A stretch of 64,000 nucleotides of DNA from Rhynochetos jubatus (GCA_027574665.1 CM050655.1:2170001-2234000), one strand, 5' to 3'. Counted from the first letter of the stretch, positions 37,256 to 50,989 are shown. A program made the numbers and translations. Notes: a model not told the origin generated them from the sequence alone.

Positions 37256-37700
37256 CTGGGGGTCAGGGGGAAGTACATTTGCAACAATTTTTCACTGTAA
37301 CTTATTCTAATCGGTGAGATTAAGAAGGATTTTTTCATCCAGCTCCCAGTGAACAGATTCACTGTTCCTGCCCTGTGTTTTGTTACATCACTCCACAGTA
37401 TAAGTATAGCCAAGTCATCCCATGGTCATGATTCTCATTTTCTCTTGCTTTTATGATGATCCTAACAGCTGTTACATTCACTGCTAATGTCTCTCATAGG
37501 GATAGAGCCATATAGGACAGTCATACTTGTTCTTTGGGGCTCTATAGCATATCTGATGGGCAAATATTAAAATTTGGAACAAATGGCGTGATAACTAATT
37601 AAACTCTTCAACATCTAGAGTTTCAGCAAGAAAATCCAGCCCAACGGTGTTTCCCTGCAGTCGTTGCATCCCAGCCCACAATGAAGGTGCAGGGCCTGGG

Positions 37701-38710
37701 GAATCACAGATGAGTAATGAGAATCAGAGAATGGTTTGGATTGGAAGGGACCTTAAAGATCATCCAGTTCCAACCCCCCTGCCAGAGGCAGGGACACCTT
37801 CCACTAGACCAGGTTGCTCCAAGCCTCATCCAGCCTGGCCTTGAACACTTCCAGGGATGGGGCATCCACAGCTTCTCTGGGCAACCTGTCCCAGTGCCTC
37901 ACCACACTCTCCATGAAGAATTTTTTCCTGATATCCAATCTAAATCTCCCCACTTTCAATTTGAACACGTTACCCCTTGTCCTGTCACTACAGGCCCTTG
38001 TAAAAAGATCCCCCACCCAGGAAGGTGCTATAAGGTCTCCCCAGAGCCTTCTCTTCTCCAGACTGAACATGCCCAACTCTCCCAGCCTGTCCCCATAGCA
38101 GAGGTGGTCCAGGCCTCTAAGCATCTTTGTGGCCTCCTCTGGACTCGCCCCAACCGGTCCATGTCCTTCTTATATTGAGGGCCCCGGCGTTGGATGCAGA
38201 ACTCTGGGTGGGGTCTTAGGAGAGCAGAATAGAGAGAATCCCCTCCATCGACCTGCTGGCCACACTGCTCTGGATACAGCCCAGGATATGATTGGCTTTC
38301 TGGGCTGCCAGCACACACAACCGGCTAATGTCCTGCTTTTCATCCACCAGCACCCCCAAGTCCTTCTCCTCAGGGCTGCCCTTGATCCACTCTCTATCCA
38401 GCCTGTCCTTGTGTTTGGGATTGCCCCGACCCAGGTGCAGGACCTTGCACTTGGCCATGTTGAACTCCATGAGGTTGGCACAGTCCCACCTCTCCAGCCT
38501 GTCCAGGTCCCTATGGATGGCATCCCTTCCCTCCAGCATGTTGACTGTACCACTCAACTTGGTGTCATCAGCAAACTTGCTGAGGGTGCACTTGATCCCA
38601 CCATCCATGTCACTGACAAAGATGTTAAACAGTCCCTGTCCCAACACCGCCCCCTGTGGAATGCCACTCGTCACTGGTCTCCACTCAGACATTGAGCCTT
38701 TGACCACAAC
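37701..38710 (-). mobile_element. CR1 LINE, 5'-truncated copy
   Basis: CR1 is the dominant avian non-LTR retrotransposon; it copies by target-primed reverse transcription and is usually 5'-truncated. Read on the minus strand, this copy starts inside the reverse transcriptase (about 38710) and runs to the typical C-rich bird CR1 3' end, which on the plus strand begins with the GAATGGTTTG-GTTGGAAGGGACC type signature at about 37725-37750. The last bases (37701-37725) look like degraded units of the terminal ATTCTATG-like tail. Its 3' end is close to those at 55024 and 60480, so it belongs to the same fairly young subfamily group (CR1-J/E-like, tentative). Confidence 0.95.
37804..38707 (-). pseudogene. 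CR1 ORF2 reverse transcriptase, C-terminal remnant
   Basis: The upstream part (38707-38216) reads continuously for 163 residues. It has the PQGAVLG segment of RT motif 4, then FADDTKLSG, in which ADD is the catalytic aspartate pair of the RT active site, then the [15 protein letters not shown] block typical of CR1. Homology then passes to a second frame (about 38318-38130, with PQYKKDMDRL) and to a third (38124-37804, with LFSLEK-like, SDRTRGN and WDRLPREAV). The copy therefore carries at least two frameshifts and lacks the endonuclease and N-terminal RT. It cannot encode a working protein. Confidence 0.9.
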
Positions 38711-38714
38711 TACA

Positions 38715-39780
38715 ACATGGAGAAGTTATCCATGTTGTGGGTTTGAATGAATACAGAGTTATTTAGCACTCCTGTTCCTGCTATTATGAGGTATCGGTAA
38801 AACATGCTGCTCAGCAGACCTGAAAGTTCCATTTCTACTTGTTTGGAGCGATGTTGGAGCACAATATGGGGATCTTTAATGCCAACCAAGACTGCAAAAT
38901 CAAGGTTTGCAAGGGTGGGTTGGGACTCTGATAATTTTGAACACAAGGTCATCTTTAAGTCTATATTATTTCTGCACATTTTAGGGAGTGTAGCTTGTTT
39001 TGCCTAGAAATTTTACATGGAGCAACTCAATGCATAGCCGTCTCCACCATTTTGGCACAAGTGCAGCTCGGAGCATTGCTTCTGGAGATCAGATTGGTTT
39101 CATTCCTGACCCTGGAAAATGTTTAAATCTCCTTTACCAGGTAACACAGGTTTGTCTGTATAGATGGAATTATGATACTAAAAAAAAGTGGGGTTTTTTT
39201 GGTTTTTTTTTTCAGTTAGTTTTGGACATTTTTTACATTTTCTAGGTAATTACATTGGATACATACTGGAACAAGAAATTCCTACTTAGCCCTTGCTATT
39301 CAGGAGGAAAATGTTTTCTCATTCTCTGTGCTTGCTGATTAACATACTTATGCTCTGTCATGGATAACTCAGTGAAAAAATTGTAAATCTCTAAAATAGG
39401 AGAATAACTATGCCTCAAAACGGAATTAGAGGAAGGGGAAGTTGTTGCAGTGCGATGTGCTGTAAAAGTGCAGCTAGTGAGGACGTGGGGAACATCTTGT
39501 AGAGTCTGCTCTGATTTCCCAGGTAACTTAGTCCAGGATTCGGGTACAACACTTTTGAGGCTGTGCAAGGAGAAGGGTTAATGACTCTCATTTCCTAGAA
39601 TGTATGTAACCCCCCTCCAGTCCTATGAACTGCTTTACTCTATCTCCTTTCCCATCTGCCACGTTGACTTCTCCCTGAACATCCAGTGCAGTCTTCCCTT
39701 CCTACAGATTAGCAGGCCCTAATCTACCAATTTATTTTGAATTAAAAAAAAAATTCCATCCAAATGAAATTGCAAAGATG
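38715..39780. other. Non-coding stretch between two CR1 copies
   Basis: No gene seen. It includes a low-complexity A/T and G/T run at about 39181-39213. A 90-codon minus-strand frame (39296-39568) is unrecognised. Confidence 0.5.
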
Positions 39781-39781
39781 A

Positions 39782-39975
39782 TCAGCCATAGGATAATCCA
39801 GGTCAGAAGGGACCTCAAGTTGTCTCTGGTCCAAGCTCCTGAAAGCAGGGCAGCTCTGGGATCAGACCAAGCTGCTCAGGGCTTCATCCAGTTGGGTCCT
39901 GGGAACCTCTGAGGATGGAGCAAAGCCTCTCTGGCATCCTGCTGCACTTTCTTTTCACCAAAAAGCCTTTATTTC
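39782..39975 (-). mobile_element. Old CR1 LINE 3' fragment
   Basis: The plus strand reads as the complement of an older CR1 3' end: ATAGGATAATCCAGGT, then AGAAGGGACCTCAAG, then the GATCAGACCAAGCTGCTCAGGG block and the TTCATCCAGTTGGGTCCTGG block. It diverges more from the bird CR1 consensus I recall than the copies at 37701 or 55024, and homology fades after about 39975. No coding sequence remains that I can read. Confidence 0.8.
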
Positions 39976-39979
39976 CTCA

Positions 39980-42900
39980 CCTAGAAGGCATTCTGGCCAT
40001 AACTCTGTAACTCTTCCTGGGTTGTTGATAGAGCCAGCATATTTTGGGAGAGACAGTGGATATGAGGGGACTGACCTGCAGCAGCTTAAAAAAGTGCCCT
40101 GGGAATCCCTCAGTAAGCTCTACTGCCTTTATAATGTCTAGGTTGCATTTCAGCACTCATAAATTCAGATCTAAAAGCAAAGGCTGTGTCAGCACATCCA
40201 TATTTACGACCACTTAAGGAAATGGAGCATAGGGATACAGAAAGGGAGGACAGGATTAGGTTTATGTTTTTCTTTAGTTCATTTCTCCTGTAGCCAAGAA
40301 GATGTGCTTTTGGATAATTTCAGCGTTCCGTGCCAAGGTCAGTCCTCCCAGGAACGGTTTTCCATGGTACATGGTTGCTAACCTTTTGCCACTGTTGATT
40401 GTAGGTCTGTGCCGAAAATCGCCACGGCACAGAGGTTGTGCATAAAGCACTTGACCTGCAGCTGCTGTTTAATGTAGGGAAGTTTTAACTTTCTGAACAG
40501 GAGGAGAAGGTCAGTCTGAATGAAATGCCTTCTATATTTGGAGTGTTTTGCTAAGTTCATGTGGTACTTCTTTCTTGATGTGTGGAAATAGAAAATAGTA
40601 AATTTTCTTTGGAGTGTGAAAAATTTACACACAAATTCACCAATGCCTTGGGATGCTAAGCAGATAATTTTGTAATTAATAGCACAGAAGCTGCTTCTAC
40701 TTGATTTCATTCATTTTAGGCAAAGATACTCAAAACAAGCTGCTGTTCTGCATGTTCACAATACTTTACGACTCTTTCAAAGCTCCAGTTGGACCTTAGG
40801 ATATCTTTCTTTTTTAAACAAAACTGCATTTAATATGAATGCATTGGCTTGAATGTAAGTAAGGGACAAGCAAAACATAACTTGTTTCTCCCTTCCTGGC
40901 TATGTCTTCCTCTTCCAAGCACTCGAGTCCAAACCTGAAGCTCTTTGTGTATCTCTGTGCTATGCTGTGTCCTCCACAGCTGCAGAAACCAACCTGATGG
41001 TCTTCTCAGAAGCAAATAATGTGCCCAGACCACAAAGTAAAAAATAAATTAATCTATACAAAGTTCACAGCAATTAAAATAAAATGCACATAAGCTGATT
41101 TGTTCCCTGCCAGAGTGGATGTGATGTTGTTATTGACCAGAAATTCCTAGTTTTAATGCAAATATTAGCAATGAAATTTTAAACTCGGGCTTTACTGTTT
41201 CATTATATACCTTTTTTATGTATTACTTTTTAAAAATTCAACTAAAAGACATGAACATGAACTCAGGGTAGTGAAGTCGGAAATGTTGAGGTGATACAGA
41301 GCTCTTGCTGCTGGCTGGCTCCTGGGCTGATACATAAAAGTGATAGTTACGGTGTTCCCAAGGGGGGCTGAATAGCTTTGGTCTCAGGTAAAACAAGATC
41401 CAGACATTTGGAAACATCTTACCATAGAAAATTTGGGTTTATATTTTTGCTGTTTAAAGACTTCAGAATCATCTTATAAAAATACTATGTCAGGAAGGAG
41501 AGTGGCAGGGAGATAATGCTTCTTCCTGTTGCAAGGATGCAGGTAAAGCAGTGAACCAGCATCTGTTAATGGCATCATTACAAAGAATGCACTGAAACAA
41601 TTTCCAAGAAAAATGCTTCCTCTTGTGTTGTAGTGTGCAGAGAGGTGGGGCGAGGGGCATCAGGGCAGTAATTTCCAGTTTAAAGAACAGTAATGCTGTT
41701 CCTTACAGCATTAGAACAGGATTTCTAACATAAACAGAACAGTTTACTGCGGGACTATTTTCAGAAGTCCTACCTGGATATTGTCTTTTTTTCCCCAAAA
41801 ATCATTATTTGGAAGTAAGAAAAATAAAGAAACTTTGTTAATGGAGGCTGAGGATGTACACCTGCAGGATACGTATGAATAGTCTACATACCTGCTGCTT
41901 AGTGCGAGCTGGTCCAGAAGCAAAACTGACCACACGTGAGTCCCTGATGTGTGTATAATCTTTTACTGGTGTGATTACTGGGCAATTACTGGTCAAGGGC
42001 CTCCTAGAAAGCTGTACATATCTAATATGGGGTTTGTTCTTCGCAGCAGTGTATAAACCAGTGCAACAAGAATAGCAAGAGGAAGGCCACCGCACCAAGA
42101 GGAGGGTCAGTAAGATTTTCTGGCACAGGGAGATGTGACTGATGAGATAATGGTTTTAATGCCTTTGTGTGAGAACTGATGTGTCTACATTAGAAGTTTT
42201 GGAGAACTGCTACCTGAAATGGTAAACAACTCTGTCTCTCGGCAAAGATTGCACCGTGTAATCAAAGAATAGCAAATATTGTACCTTGAATTAAGAAAGG
42301 ATTGCCAAAAACATCACATAGTAGCTCATGGCTGTTAAATACAGCTGAGTCACATGGCACCTTCCTGAGAGGACACCCATCCTACCATTGAAGAGAAGTG
42401 GTCAATCCCTGCCAATATCTGGAAGGTGTGGAGTGTTTATTACTATGAATCTCTGGTAGAAAACCAAAGGTCCTTCCCAGGCTGATGGAAACAGATGCTT
42501 GTCGACATCTATAATTTCTGCTAGCGGGTTTTCAGCAGATGTTCATTTTTTCCTCACAAAGATTAATTTAAATCTAAACAATATAAAACTCCAACATAAA
42601 GCATTGCTAGGTACTGTTAATTATTTAAAATCATTTCAGCTGTCAGTTTTCCAGTTACAGTTTCTTGCAACTCCCTGGTGATTTTGGAGTCATCGTGATT
42701 GAAAAATAACCCATATTACATTTAATAATTCAGTACCATCTATTTTGCTTCTTTTATATCAACTGTTAGAGTGACATTTACTGCTCATTAGAAGGTTGTT
42801 GGGTTTTTCTTATACTATATTATGCCAAGACTGCTGTACAGGAACATGTTGATTTTAATTGGATTTAGCTATGGTTACAAAAAAAGTAAATAGATCACTA

Positions 42901-45900
42901 AGAAAGGGTCAGATTGTTCTGTTGGGCCTCAAGCTGTTTGTCTTTTAATGACAGATATTTTGAGAATTTTGTTCTATGTATTATATTAATTATAAAGCAC
43001 AAATAATACAAGTTAAAAATGAGGGCAAATTTGAACAATCTTTAATGGATACAAAATATTTTCATAGCAAAATTTCAAATTTAACCTTTTATACCTTATT
43101 TTTTTTTTTAAATATTGGAATTTACTTTGAAGAAAGAAAAGCAAGTCTTACTCATTTCTGGTAATAGTACACTGGTATTATGGTGATATTCCTTGAGCAA
43201 ATGAAACTGCCATAAATGAAGATTCCTTAACTAGTTCAGAAATAATGAAAGCCTGTATTTCTCATTAAATGGTAACATAGCTGGATTTTTCTTTAATGAC
43301 ATAATAGTCCTTTATTCTGGTGCCAAAAAGGTAACAAACCCATACTGTATGTATAGAAAATAATTCCTTTTATCTTCTGTATGACTTCCTTCCATTGCCC
43401 TTCTCCATCGATCTCTGTTTGGAAGAGCTGGCTCTCCCAAATAAATTGATTTAGCCATGTTCTTCCCATGCTAATCAATCTCCTGGCCTCCGAAAAAGTC
43501 TTGAAAGCCTGCTGACAACTTCTCCTGAATTATAAAAGAGACTGTAAAGGGAAATGCTCTGTCCATAGCTTTTAGATATGCCAGAGCATTACTTGAACCC
43601 CAGTGACAGCTTTTATTAACCTAAGTACTCAGCCAGGAAGCTCCTTGCCCACTGGCCCTATTAGGTTTTCTTCTGTATCAATTGATTGAATACAGTTCTG
43701 CAACTTTATTGTTTCCCAAATACAGAAATCTTTAGTGGGAGCAGGTTTTTGTGAGCTGTCCTCCTAAATGAGCAAGCTGTTCCCAGGCGCTGAGTGTTGT
43801 GGTTGTGTGTAACAAATACATGGAAGAGTTGGGCACATCCCAGACTTGATTGGCTTTAAACTGATTTTGCTTCCAAGCCTTGTATTTGTTAAGGACTCGG
43901 TAATATGTAACACACTGTTTCCTGTTAATTTGAGCCAGAACCTTAAATATTACATATATTTTCTGAAGGTGATGATCTGTAGAGGACCCAAATTATCCTG
44001 TTGTTAGCACGTGGGATAAATCTCCCACCTTTGTGAAGTCCTTTTTTCACCTGGGTGGCTTGTGGTGAAAATTCAGACCACATTGAAGTCTATAGCGTGT
44101 AAATCACATGGGTTTGGACCAAATTTGTTAATTTCTGGTCTGGCCTTGCTATTCTGTCCAGGTTGGGACATTGCCATGGTGTTGACTTTGCAGTCACCAA
44201 ATGGCCATCTCAGTGTTTGGAAATGAACAGCCAAGAGTTTGAAGCCTTTCCTGACATGAAAGGAGATGCGATAAGCCATGTATAGTTTTACTGATTCCCA
44301 AATACATGCTTCTGCCATCTAGATCCTGGAGCTTTTGGAATAATTTTTAAAATCTCTTTTCCTAACCCAGCCTTTTTTTCTACCTGCAAAGGTGCCTCTT
44401 CGAATCGGTACCAAAGCCTTCCTTAGGCCAGCCTGACCATGCTGACTCCAGGACGAAATTGGCTGGATAACCAAGGGTGAAGTGAACCCAGTTTGTGCTG
44501 ATTGGACACTTAAATGATTCTTGAAATAATTTTGCTGGGAAAAGCAGCCCAGGGTGTTTATTGCAGCAGAAAGGATTTTTTGGGATGGAGTGATGTAGTA
44601 CAAGAGCAGGGCATGGGTATCGACTTGCACATTTGTCATGGAGTCCTGCTGTTTGCCTCCATGGCATGGCATTTCACCCAAATCCAGGGCAAAGATGCCC
44701 TGAGTGCTCTGAGCATATTAACATCAAATAAAGGATCAGGACATCTTCGATCCCAGTATATTACTGGTGTTAGGATGCAGATAAGCAATGTAGGAATGTG
44801 CATGATTCTGTAATTTCTTTTATCTCCAGAAAAAGTGATTCTACTTTAGAACTTATTGCACTAAATATTTTCCTTTAGACTTTTCAACTAAAAAAACCCC
44901 ACCTCTTGCAATGAACATATATCCAGGTAGCAAACACCAGCATCAGAGGAGGGTGGCTTAACTGGGAAATACTCTTCAGAATTGGGAGCACTGACCCCCA
45001 GCAACCCTATGCAAAGTCAGTCCTTCCAAAAGGGGCATCCGAGAGGGACCTGTGGTCTGGTAGCTGCTGGGAACCTGTCTAGCAAAGGCAAAGATGGTTA
45101 AACAACAGCAAAGACTTTATTGATGAAGGTTTGTAGAGGAGAGATAAGGGGAGAATTATTTTTTTGAAGACAGAATGGATTAATGCTACCCAAAGAGAAT
45201 AAAGGAAAGAAGAAAGAGGACTTTTTAGTGCCTGCTGCAGTTTCCCACTCGTGGGGCACGCACTGAGCTGGATGCTTATGGCATGTTTTCATAGCGCAGC
45301 GTAAATAAGGGATCCGTTTGCACCCCTTCTTCCAGCAACACTGCGCTTGATTTGGACCATGGCACAGGGCATCATCGGCTTTCTAACCCTAGGCACGGGG
45401 CTCTGTGAACCTCTTGGATCTGCCAAAAAGCCACCGAAGATGAGGCTGCAGCTCCTGTAAATACACCCAAGCAAGCAGTAGATACTCTGGGGCAGCGCTC
45501 TGGGATCGGGAGGAAACTTCCAATAAGTATATTTGGGTTGCACAGCAGTCCTACCTTTCATTTATTTCTATTTTGAGGTATGTTGTTAGCAGGCAGGCAA
45601 AAAACTGCTGTAAAAATGAAGAAGTCGAAATGATTTGTTCTTTTTTGGGTTTTTTTTAGTTTGGCTTTTTTTCTTAGAAAAAATTGTGTGTTTTTCTGTA
45701 TATCAGTGTATGTACACTCTGTTTAATGAATTATTTCATCCCACGTGGTCTAGTAATTCCATATTAATTTAAATGCTTCTGGATAGGAAGATACTTACTT
45801 GACTGAAAACTGAAAATTAAGAATAAAGATAGCAGAGTAACAGTGTGAAATTGCCATTAGTGCAAATGCAGCAAATGGTATTTACCTTTAATCTTTTAAG

Positions 45901-46165
45901 GGCATAATATATTTGTACAGTTTACAAGAAAGATCATGACTAATCCTGAATCTTGAGAAATTTCTTATATTCAATGCAGAAGTTTCTAAAGCCTTAATAA
46001 TTGCAACCTCGCCAAGTAGTTCGTACTTTTTCAATGTCTTCCACTGGTTTTGGGGGGCTGGCTTTAACTCCAAAACCGTAGTGTCTCAGACCTATCAGTG
46101 GTCCTGTCACCTCCGAACTGCCTGCCCAGAGGGGCACAGCTCTGCAGAGCCTGTGCTGTGAAGCA
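39980..46165. other. Long non-coding stretch, no gene seen
   Basis: AT-rich with short frames, the longest 120 codons (44319-44681, minus). A GC-richer patch with several CpGs lies at 45240-45520 and opens a 90-codon minus-strand frame (45289-45561) that I cannot assign; it could be a diverged exon or chance. No transposon was recognised. Confidence 0.45.
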
Positions 46166-46169
46166 CAAG

Positions 46170-46640
46170 CCGTAACAGGGATTTCAATCAAAGTGGAGGT
46201 TGTGCACAGTATATGCCTTTTGCGTTACGGTTGCATTAGCATAATGACTTCAATATCTTTTACCTCCAAATCTAGCTGAGCATTAGTAACATGACATCCG
46301 TGCTTCCCCTGGTGCTGCTCTGCAAGTTAAGCAGGAGTGTTGTCTTTTAGAGGGCGATAATGGAGCTCATTAGATGGCAAATAGAAGTCATTTGGGCAGA
46401 TACTGTCCTAGGATTGCATATAAAAATATGCAAAATGAAAGCCTCTTTTGCTGATTCTCGCTATCGTGCATTTACTCTTCTCTAGCACATGTATTTTCAT
46501 TCATTTGACATTTGTTAAAATGATAGAATAAGCCTGGGTTACATTTTCTTATCTTGATTCCTACATGCTTTTCCGTCTATCTGTATAAATACACATTTTA
46601 AAGAATCACAGTGTATAAACATTTTTACATTATTAGCTAT
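46170..46640. promoter_or_regulatory. Candidate regulatory element, moderate CpG retention
   Basis: Eight CpGs occur in about 405 bases of AT-rich sequence. An ATATGCAAAAT octamer-like site (near 46426-46436) and several ATTAG/CATTAG cores are also present. The signal is weaker than at 28156. Regulatory function is a guess from composition. Confidence 0.25.
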
Positions 46641-46644
46641 ATCT

Positions 46645-48360
46645 AGTCTGTATTCTTACAGAAAAAAAAAAGTAAAAATGTATTTTCTCATTCTCTTAGA
46701 GCTATCCTCATCACATAAGTAAGGAAAAACTTCAAATACACTTCAATAACCAAAGTTGATAAACACTTACTTGTCTTAAAGCAATCAATGTTGTAATGAA
46801 ACAATGTACTAGGGAAAGCTTTGGCTGAGTAATTACTTCTAAATTATCAATGTAAAATGGGATTTAGGCACGATAACCCAGGCTAAAATCATCAACTTCT
46901 GACGTTTGAAAATAGAAGCTGTCAGGATTATTCCCAGGCAATTTCCCTTTAGTGAATCTTGCTTCCAGGCATGTCAAGCCCAGGAGTACAGCTTTGTCCT
47001 CTCTGTGTAGGAACAGTTGCTACTGCAGCCTAAATCGAGTGTGTTCAACCCAACAGGGTGAGCTGCTTTAATGGTGAAAGAAGTAGCACAACTTCTCAGC
47101 AACATTACAGTAAATCAGACCTCTGGGGAAGGAACCCAGTTATTTCAGTGGCAACACATGTAAATGGTTTTCAGAAGACAGCAAATCCTGCAGGTTCCTG
47201 TTGAATATCCAAGTATTTCATTGCCTGAAATAATTTCTTGTAAAAGACTGTACAGTGGTATCTTTCTTTCAGATATTCTCCCTTAATCAATTTGTTACCT
47301 TGGTTTGTTACACAACTTGTATTCAAACATTTTATAGTTTTTACTGTTGATCTTTTGAAACCCTATAACCCAGCTTTTGAGCATCCCGCTGGCTTCAGTC
47401 TTCTAAACACCCAAATACTCTAAGACAGGGAGCAGAAATTTTGCATGGACTGTGAGATGTTTCAAGTGGTTTATATTTTGAATTGCCTGTTTTTATTAGT
47501 TTTTCTTTTCTATGGTTCTTACAGATTTGCATAGTTGCCTGAAGAGCTGTGTTGTCACTTCAGAGTAATAGGAGAATTTGTTAAAGAAAAGCAGCATACG
47601 CTAGAGTCATTCTTTAGAAAAGCTTATCTGAAAACCAGAGGAATAAAAACTATGCTGAGGAGCAGAAAGAGAAAGTTAAGTTTCGCTTAAATGGTGCTGT
47701 TCTCCAGTAATACACTTCAGTGAGACTTTTTCCTGTAAGAAGCTATCTAAAACTGCAGAACAGATTATATCTGTTGTTTGTTTCATAAGGTGATGATCAG
47801 ACCTGCTCTGTTGAGAAAGATTGAATGGAGGAGTCCTCAGCTGCTGTCCCTTGCTGATGGGACTAGTATATTTATAATAAAAATTAGGCTATTGATCTCA
47901 AGAGGTGCCAAATAGTACGCAAAGGCATCAGGCTGTAGCCCATAACAAATAACATTTCGGTGCAGCAATCAGGGTATGTTCTTCTCTGTTAGGAAGACTT
48001 CTTATTTATATTAATGTGGTCTTTTGATTTAAAAAGAGAAATAAATTTCTGACTAAACCTAAATTATAAACCCAAGTTCTCAAATTCTGCTTCTACATCA
48101 TGTTGACCTTTTTCTCAATATACCCAAAGTCTCTGCATTCAGCAACTGTGGTTGAATTTAGGTTTTGGATATGCTGTTGTTCTTAGCAATTCTCCTCCAA
48201 AATAGGCTGAGCCAACCCACTAGCCTTGCAATGCACTGCTGGACTCTGCAGGAAAGGGTGGGCAATTCATAAACCTAGGAGGATAACATCTATATTTTTT
48301 AAAAAAGGAGGTAAGATACAGCTGAGAAACATAAAATTTATATGCAAAAACTATGTGTGT
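46645..48360. other. Non-coding stretch, no gene seen
   Basis: AT-rich with no long frames in either direction and no recognised repeat. Confidence 0.5.
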
Positions 48361-48364
48361 TGTC

Positions 48365-48885
48365 AAATCATAGACCAATAAAACATCTGAGGGTGGAAGG
48401 GACCTTGAAGGATCATCTGGTCTAAGCTTTTGTGGGAAAGAGCCTGGATGAGGTTTATTCACACCCTGTCCAGTCACACCTTTAAACCCTCCAGTGCTGG
48501 GAACTCTACCATGTCCTTGGGGAGTTTGTTCCAGTGAATAGTTGTTCTGACTGTAAAAAATACCTTTCTTTTGTCTCAATGACACATCTCCTGATGCAAC
48601 TTGTACCATTGCCCCTTGTCTTCTTCATGTGGCTGCTTCTGAAAAGAGAGCCTCTGTCATCCTTGTAGCCACCCTTTAATTCCTGTAACACTGAGGTCTC
48701 CCTAAGCCTTCTCCAGGGAAACGAGACCTAACTCCTTCATCTTTCCTCACAGGGCAGATTCTCCAACCCTCTGATCATCTTCGTGGCCCTCCTTTGGACC
48801 CTCTCCAGCCTGTCTGTGTCTTTCTTGAATTGTTGGGACAAGAATTGGACACAGTGCTCCACAGGTGGCAGGATTAGTGTTGAGC
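48365..48885 (-). mobile_element. CR1 LINE 3' fragment, older subfamily
   Basis: The plus strand starts with AATCATAGACCAATAAAAC and GGTGGAAGGGACCTTGAAGG, the complement of a CR1 3' end. On the minus strand the upstream end encodes the CR1 RT C-terminal block: VEHCVQF, FKKDTDRLERVQRRATKM, then IRGLENLPCEER (within 48737-48885). The reading frame then closes. The 3' region differs clearly from the copies at 37701 and 55024, so it is a different and apparently older subfamily. 5'-truncated and inactive. Confidence 0.9.
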
Positions 48886-48889
48886 TGTC

Positions 48890-50590
48890 ATGTTTCCATG
48901 GCTTGTTTGTCCCTTCATTGGGAATAGTCCATAAAAGGGGCAATGCAGAGTGGACCTTCACTGAGTTTTCCTCAAATGCAGTTTTTGGAAGGGAGAAATG
49001 CCCTAAAGATGGGGTTTGGTTTCCTTGATGGTCACCAGGAAACCTGGGCAGTGTTAAATGAATGGCAGAATCGAGTTGTGAGAATTTGCATTGCCTTAGG
49101 GTGGGGAAATGTAGCTCTGCTATCTTTTATGCCCTAAATATTATGCATCTTTTCCTCCCTGAGAGGCAGATCTGATTGCTTTCTCTTTCACATCAGGAGA
49201 AGGTACGGATTTGATACATCAAACCGTATTCGACTTCCATCAGCGGAGCCCTGTGAAAGTCTCAGTGCAATTCCGTGCCCACTATTTGCACAACATTTTT
49301 GGATTTTTTAAATACTTTGGGAACCACAGACTTAAAAGACATGGGGAGAAAGATCAGTGAGCGAGACACTAATCTCAAACAACTAAGCCAGAGCTTTGAG
49401 AAATTGAATTCTTGACCTGGAACACAGGCTCAGATTAAGAAACGTCAAGTTGATCTGATGTCCTAAAAGCAAACGGATAAGAAAATTGAGATATTTGGTG
49501 GTAGCACAAACAGAATGGAAACACATTTGTTTGGATTCCTTTTGATGTGTGCCATCAGTGCAATATTGCAAGATGTGGGACAGGTGTTACTTAGATGAGA
49601 TGTGGGGTGAAGAGCAGGGGTTTAGTGTTCATAGATGGCCTGGGAATTGATATAGAGAAGGCTGCTCAAAAATCTGTTTGTGAACTGTACAAGTCACAGA
49701 CAGTGATAGACAAAATCATATATTGAGTCAGGAAAATGTGAGTCATGAACATTTTGCATAGGTGAATTTTTGAGTAACACTGACGGAATTATACGGCTCA
49801 GTGTGAATGAGCCATTCAGTATGAGATTGATCACATGATCGGAAATGAATGAGGGAAACAATTTTTCATACTCTCTAGGCATTCATTAAAAAAATTCTTA
49901 AACAGAATTGAAATATTTTCACAGGACTAGAGAAAAAAGTGGTGCAGAATGAAAACCAAAATATTTAGCAAGGTGTAAAAATGAATTAATACAGTTTTGG
50001 TCATACCTTTGAATGCATAATAGGGGAAAAAATTAATTATTTTGTATTTTCTGATTTAGTTGGCTATTAAACACACATTTCCTTTTTAACATGAACTCGA
50101 GAGTCCTACCAATTTTATTTTTAATTGTTATTTTGGTATTATAATCTTATAATAAATCAATTTGGTTGATAGGATGTAACCTACAGATTTGAATTAGGTT
50201 TGTGCCTATTGTATTCAGAAGTTGTCCCTTGGGTAGTTCACTGTCAAGGGCTTAGTACATTATGGACCAATTTCAGTAAAAAGACACAGAGTTTAAGAGT
50301 TGCAACTCTTTTTTTGTTTGTTTTTAGTAACTGTAAGGTAGCCTTGGTCAGTCCCAGAGATTAGAGGTTCCTTGATTGTGTGTCAAAAGTAATTTTTCAC
50401 CATCTTGGCTGCATTTGCTTTAAACTCTGGAGCTGGACCTGCGCTTAGTCTTTAAAAATATTTTGTAAAATCCTTAAAATAAGCCATGAAGCAATGATTT
50501 GTCAGAAACTGTTATTTGTCTCAATCTTTGCAAATCCCTTCTACTTGGAAAATATGTCGGAACAGGTTAGGCAGTTCTGAGGCTTGACTG
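48890..50590. other. Non-coding stretch, no gene seen
   Basis: AT-rich with short frames only. A few scattered CpGs lie at 49205-49280. Confidence 0.5.
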
Positions 50591-50595
50591 AGCTG

Positions 50596-50632
50596 GAGTG
50601 AGTGAGCAAGCGAGCGAGTGAGTGAGGGAGTG
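50596..50632. repeat. (GAGT/GAGC)n imperfect tetranucleotide repeat
   Basis: About nine units of GAGT with GAGC and GAGG variants and one CAAG interruption. Confidence 0.8.
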
Positions 50633-50869
50633 CAGCCCGAGTATGAGACAATGTTTTAGGCTATAGGCAGATCATGCCATCTGATTTAAAGGAGTCTGTG
50701 GTGCAATTGGATTACCACTTCTGTTTAAGCTAATAAAATCAGGAGAATTAAGAATTAAGGTGATTATTGAAATTGGTAGGTTTGCCTTACTGGGAAAAGC
50801 ACAATACATAGAGGAGGATCTAAGCTGTGAGCTGCTTTGCTTTGAGGAGTTTATAAAAATGCAAATATA

Positions 50870-50985
50870 ACAGCATATATATGTATTTATTTGTTATGTA
50901 TATGCTGATATATATGTGCAGATATAAAACATACACAGAAAATAAATTCCGTAACATATATATTTCAGCATAAGTATATATCATG
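50870..50985. repeat. AT-rich tract with TATA units and a 9-bp inverted repeat
   Basis: Repeated TATATA-type units. CAGCATATA (50871-50879) pairs exactly with TATATGCTG (50899-50907) across 19 bases. Similar short palindromes continue to about 50985. Probably a degenerate AT microsatellite. Confidence 0.6.
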
Positions 50986-50989
50986 TATT

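Noticed and set aside
37717-38178. A 153-codon plus-strand frame
   Set aside because: Antisense to the CR1 3' end; equivalent antisense frames appear at 55020-55301 and 60445-60774 opposite other CR1 copies.
38129-38695. A 188-codon plus-strand open frame, the longest in the window
   Set aside because: It lies antisense to the CR1 reverse transcriptase. The coding signal ([18 protein letters not shown]) is on the minus strand, so this frame is a shadow.
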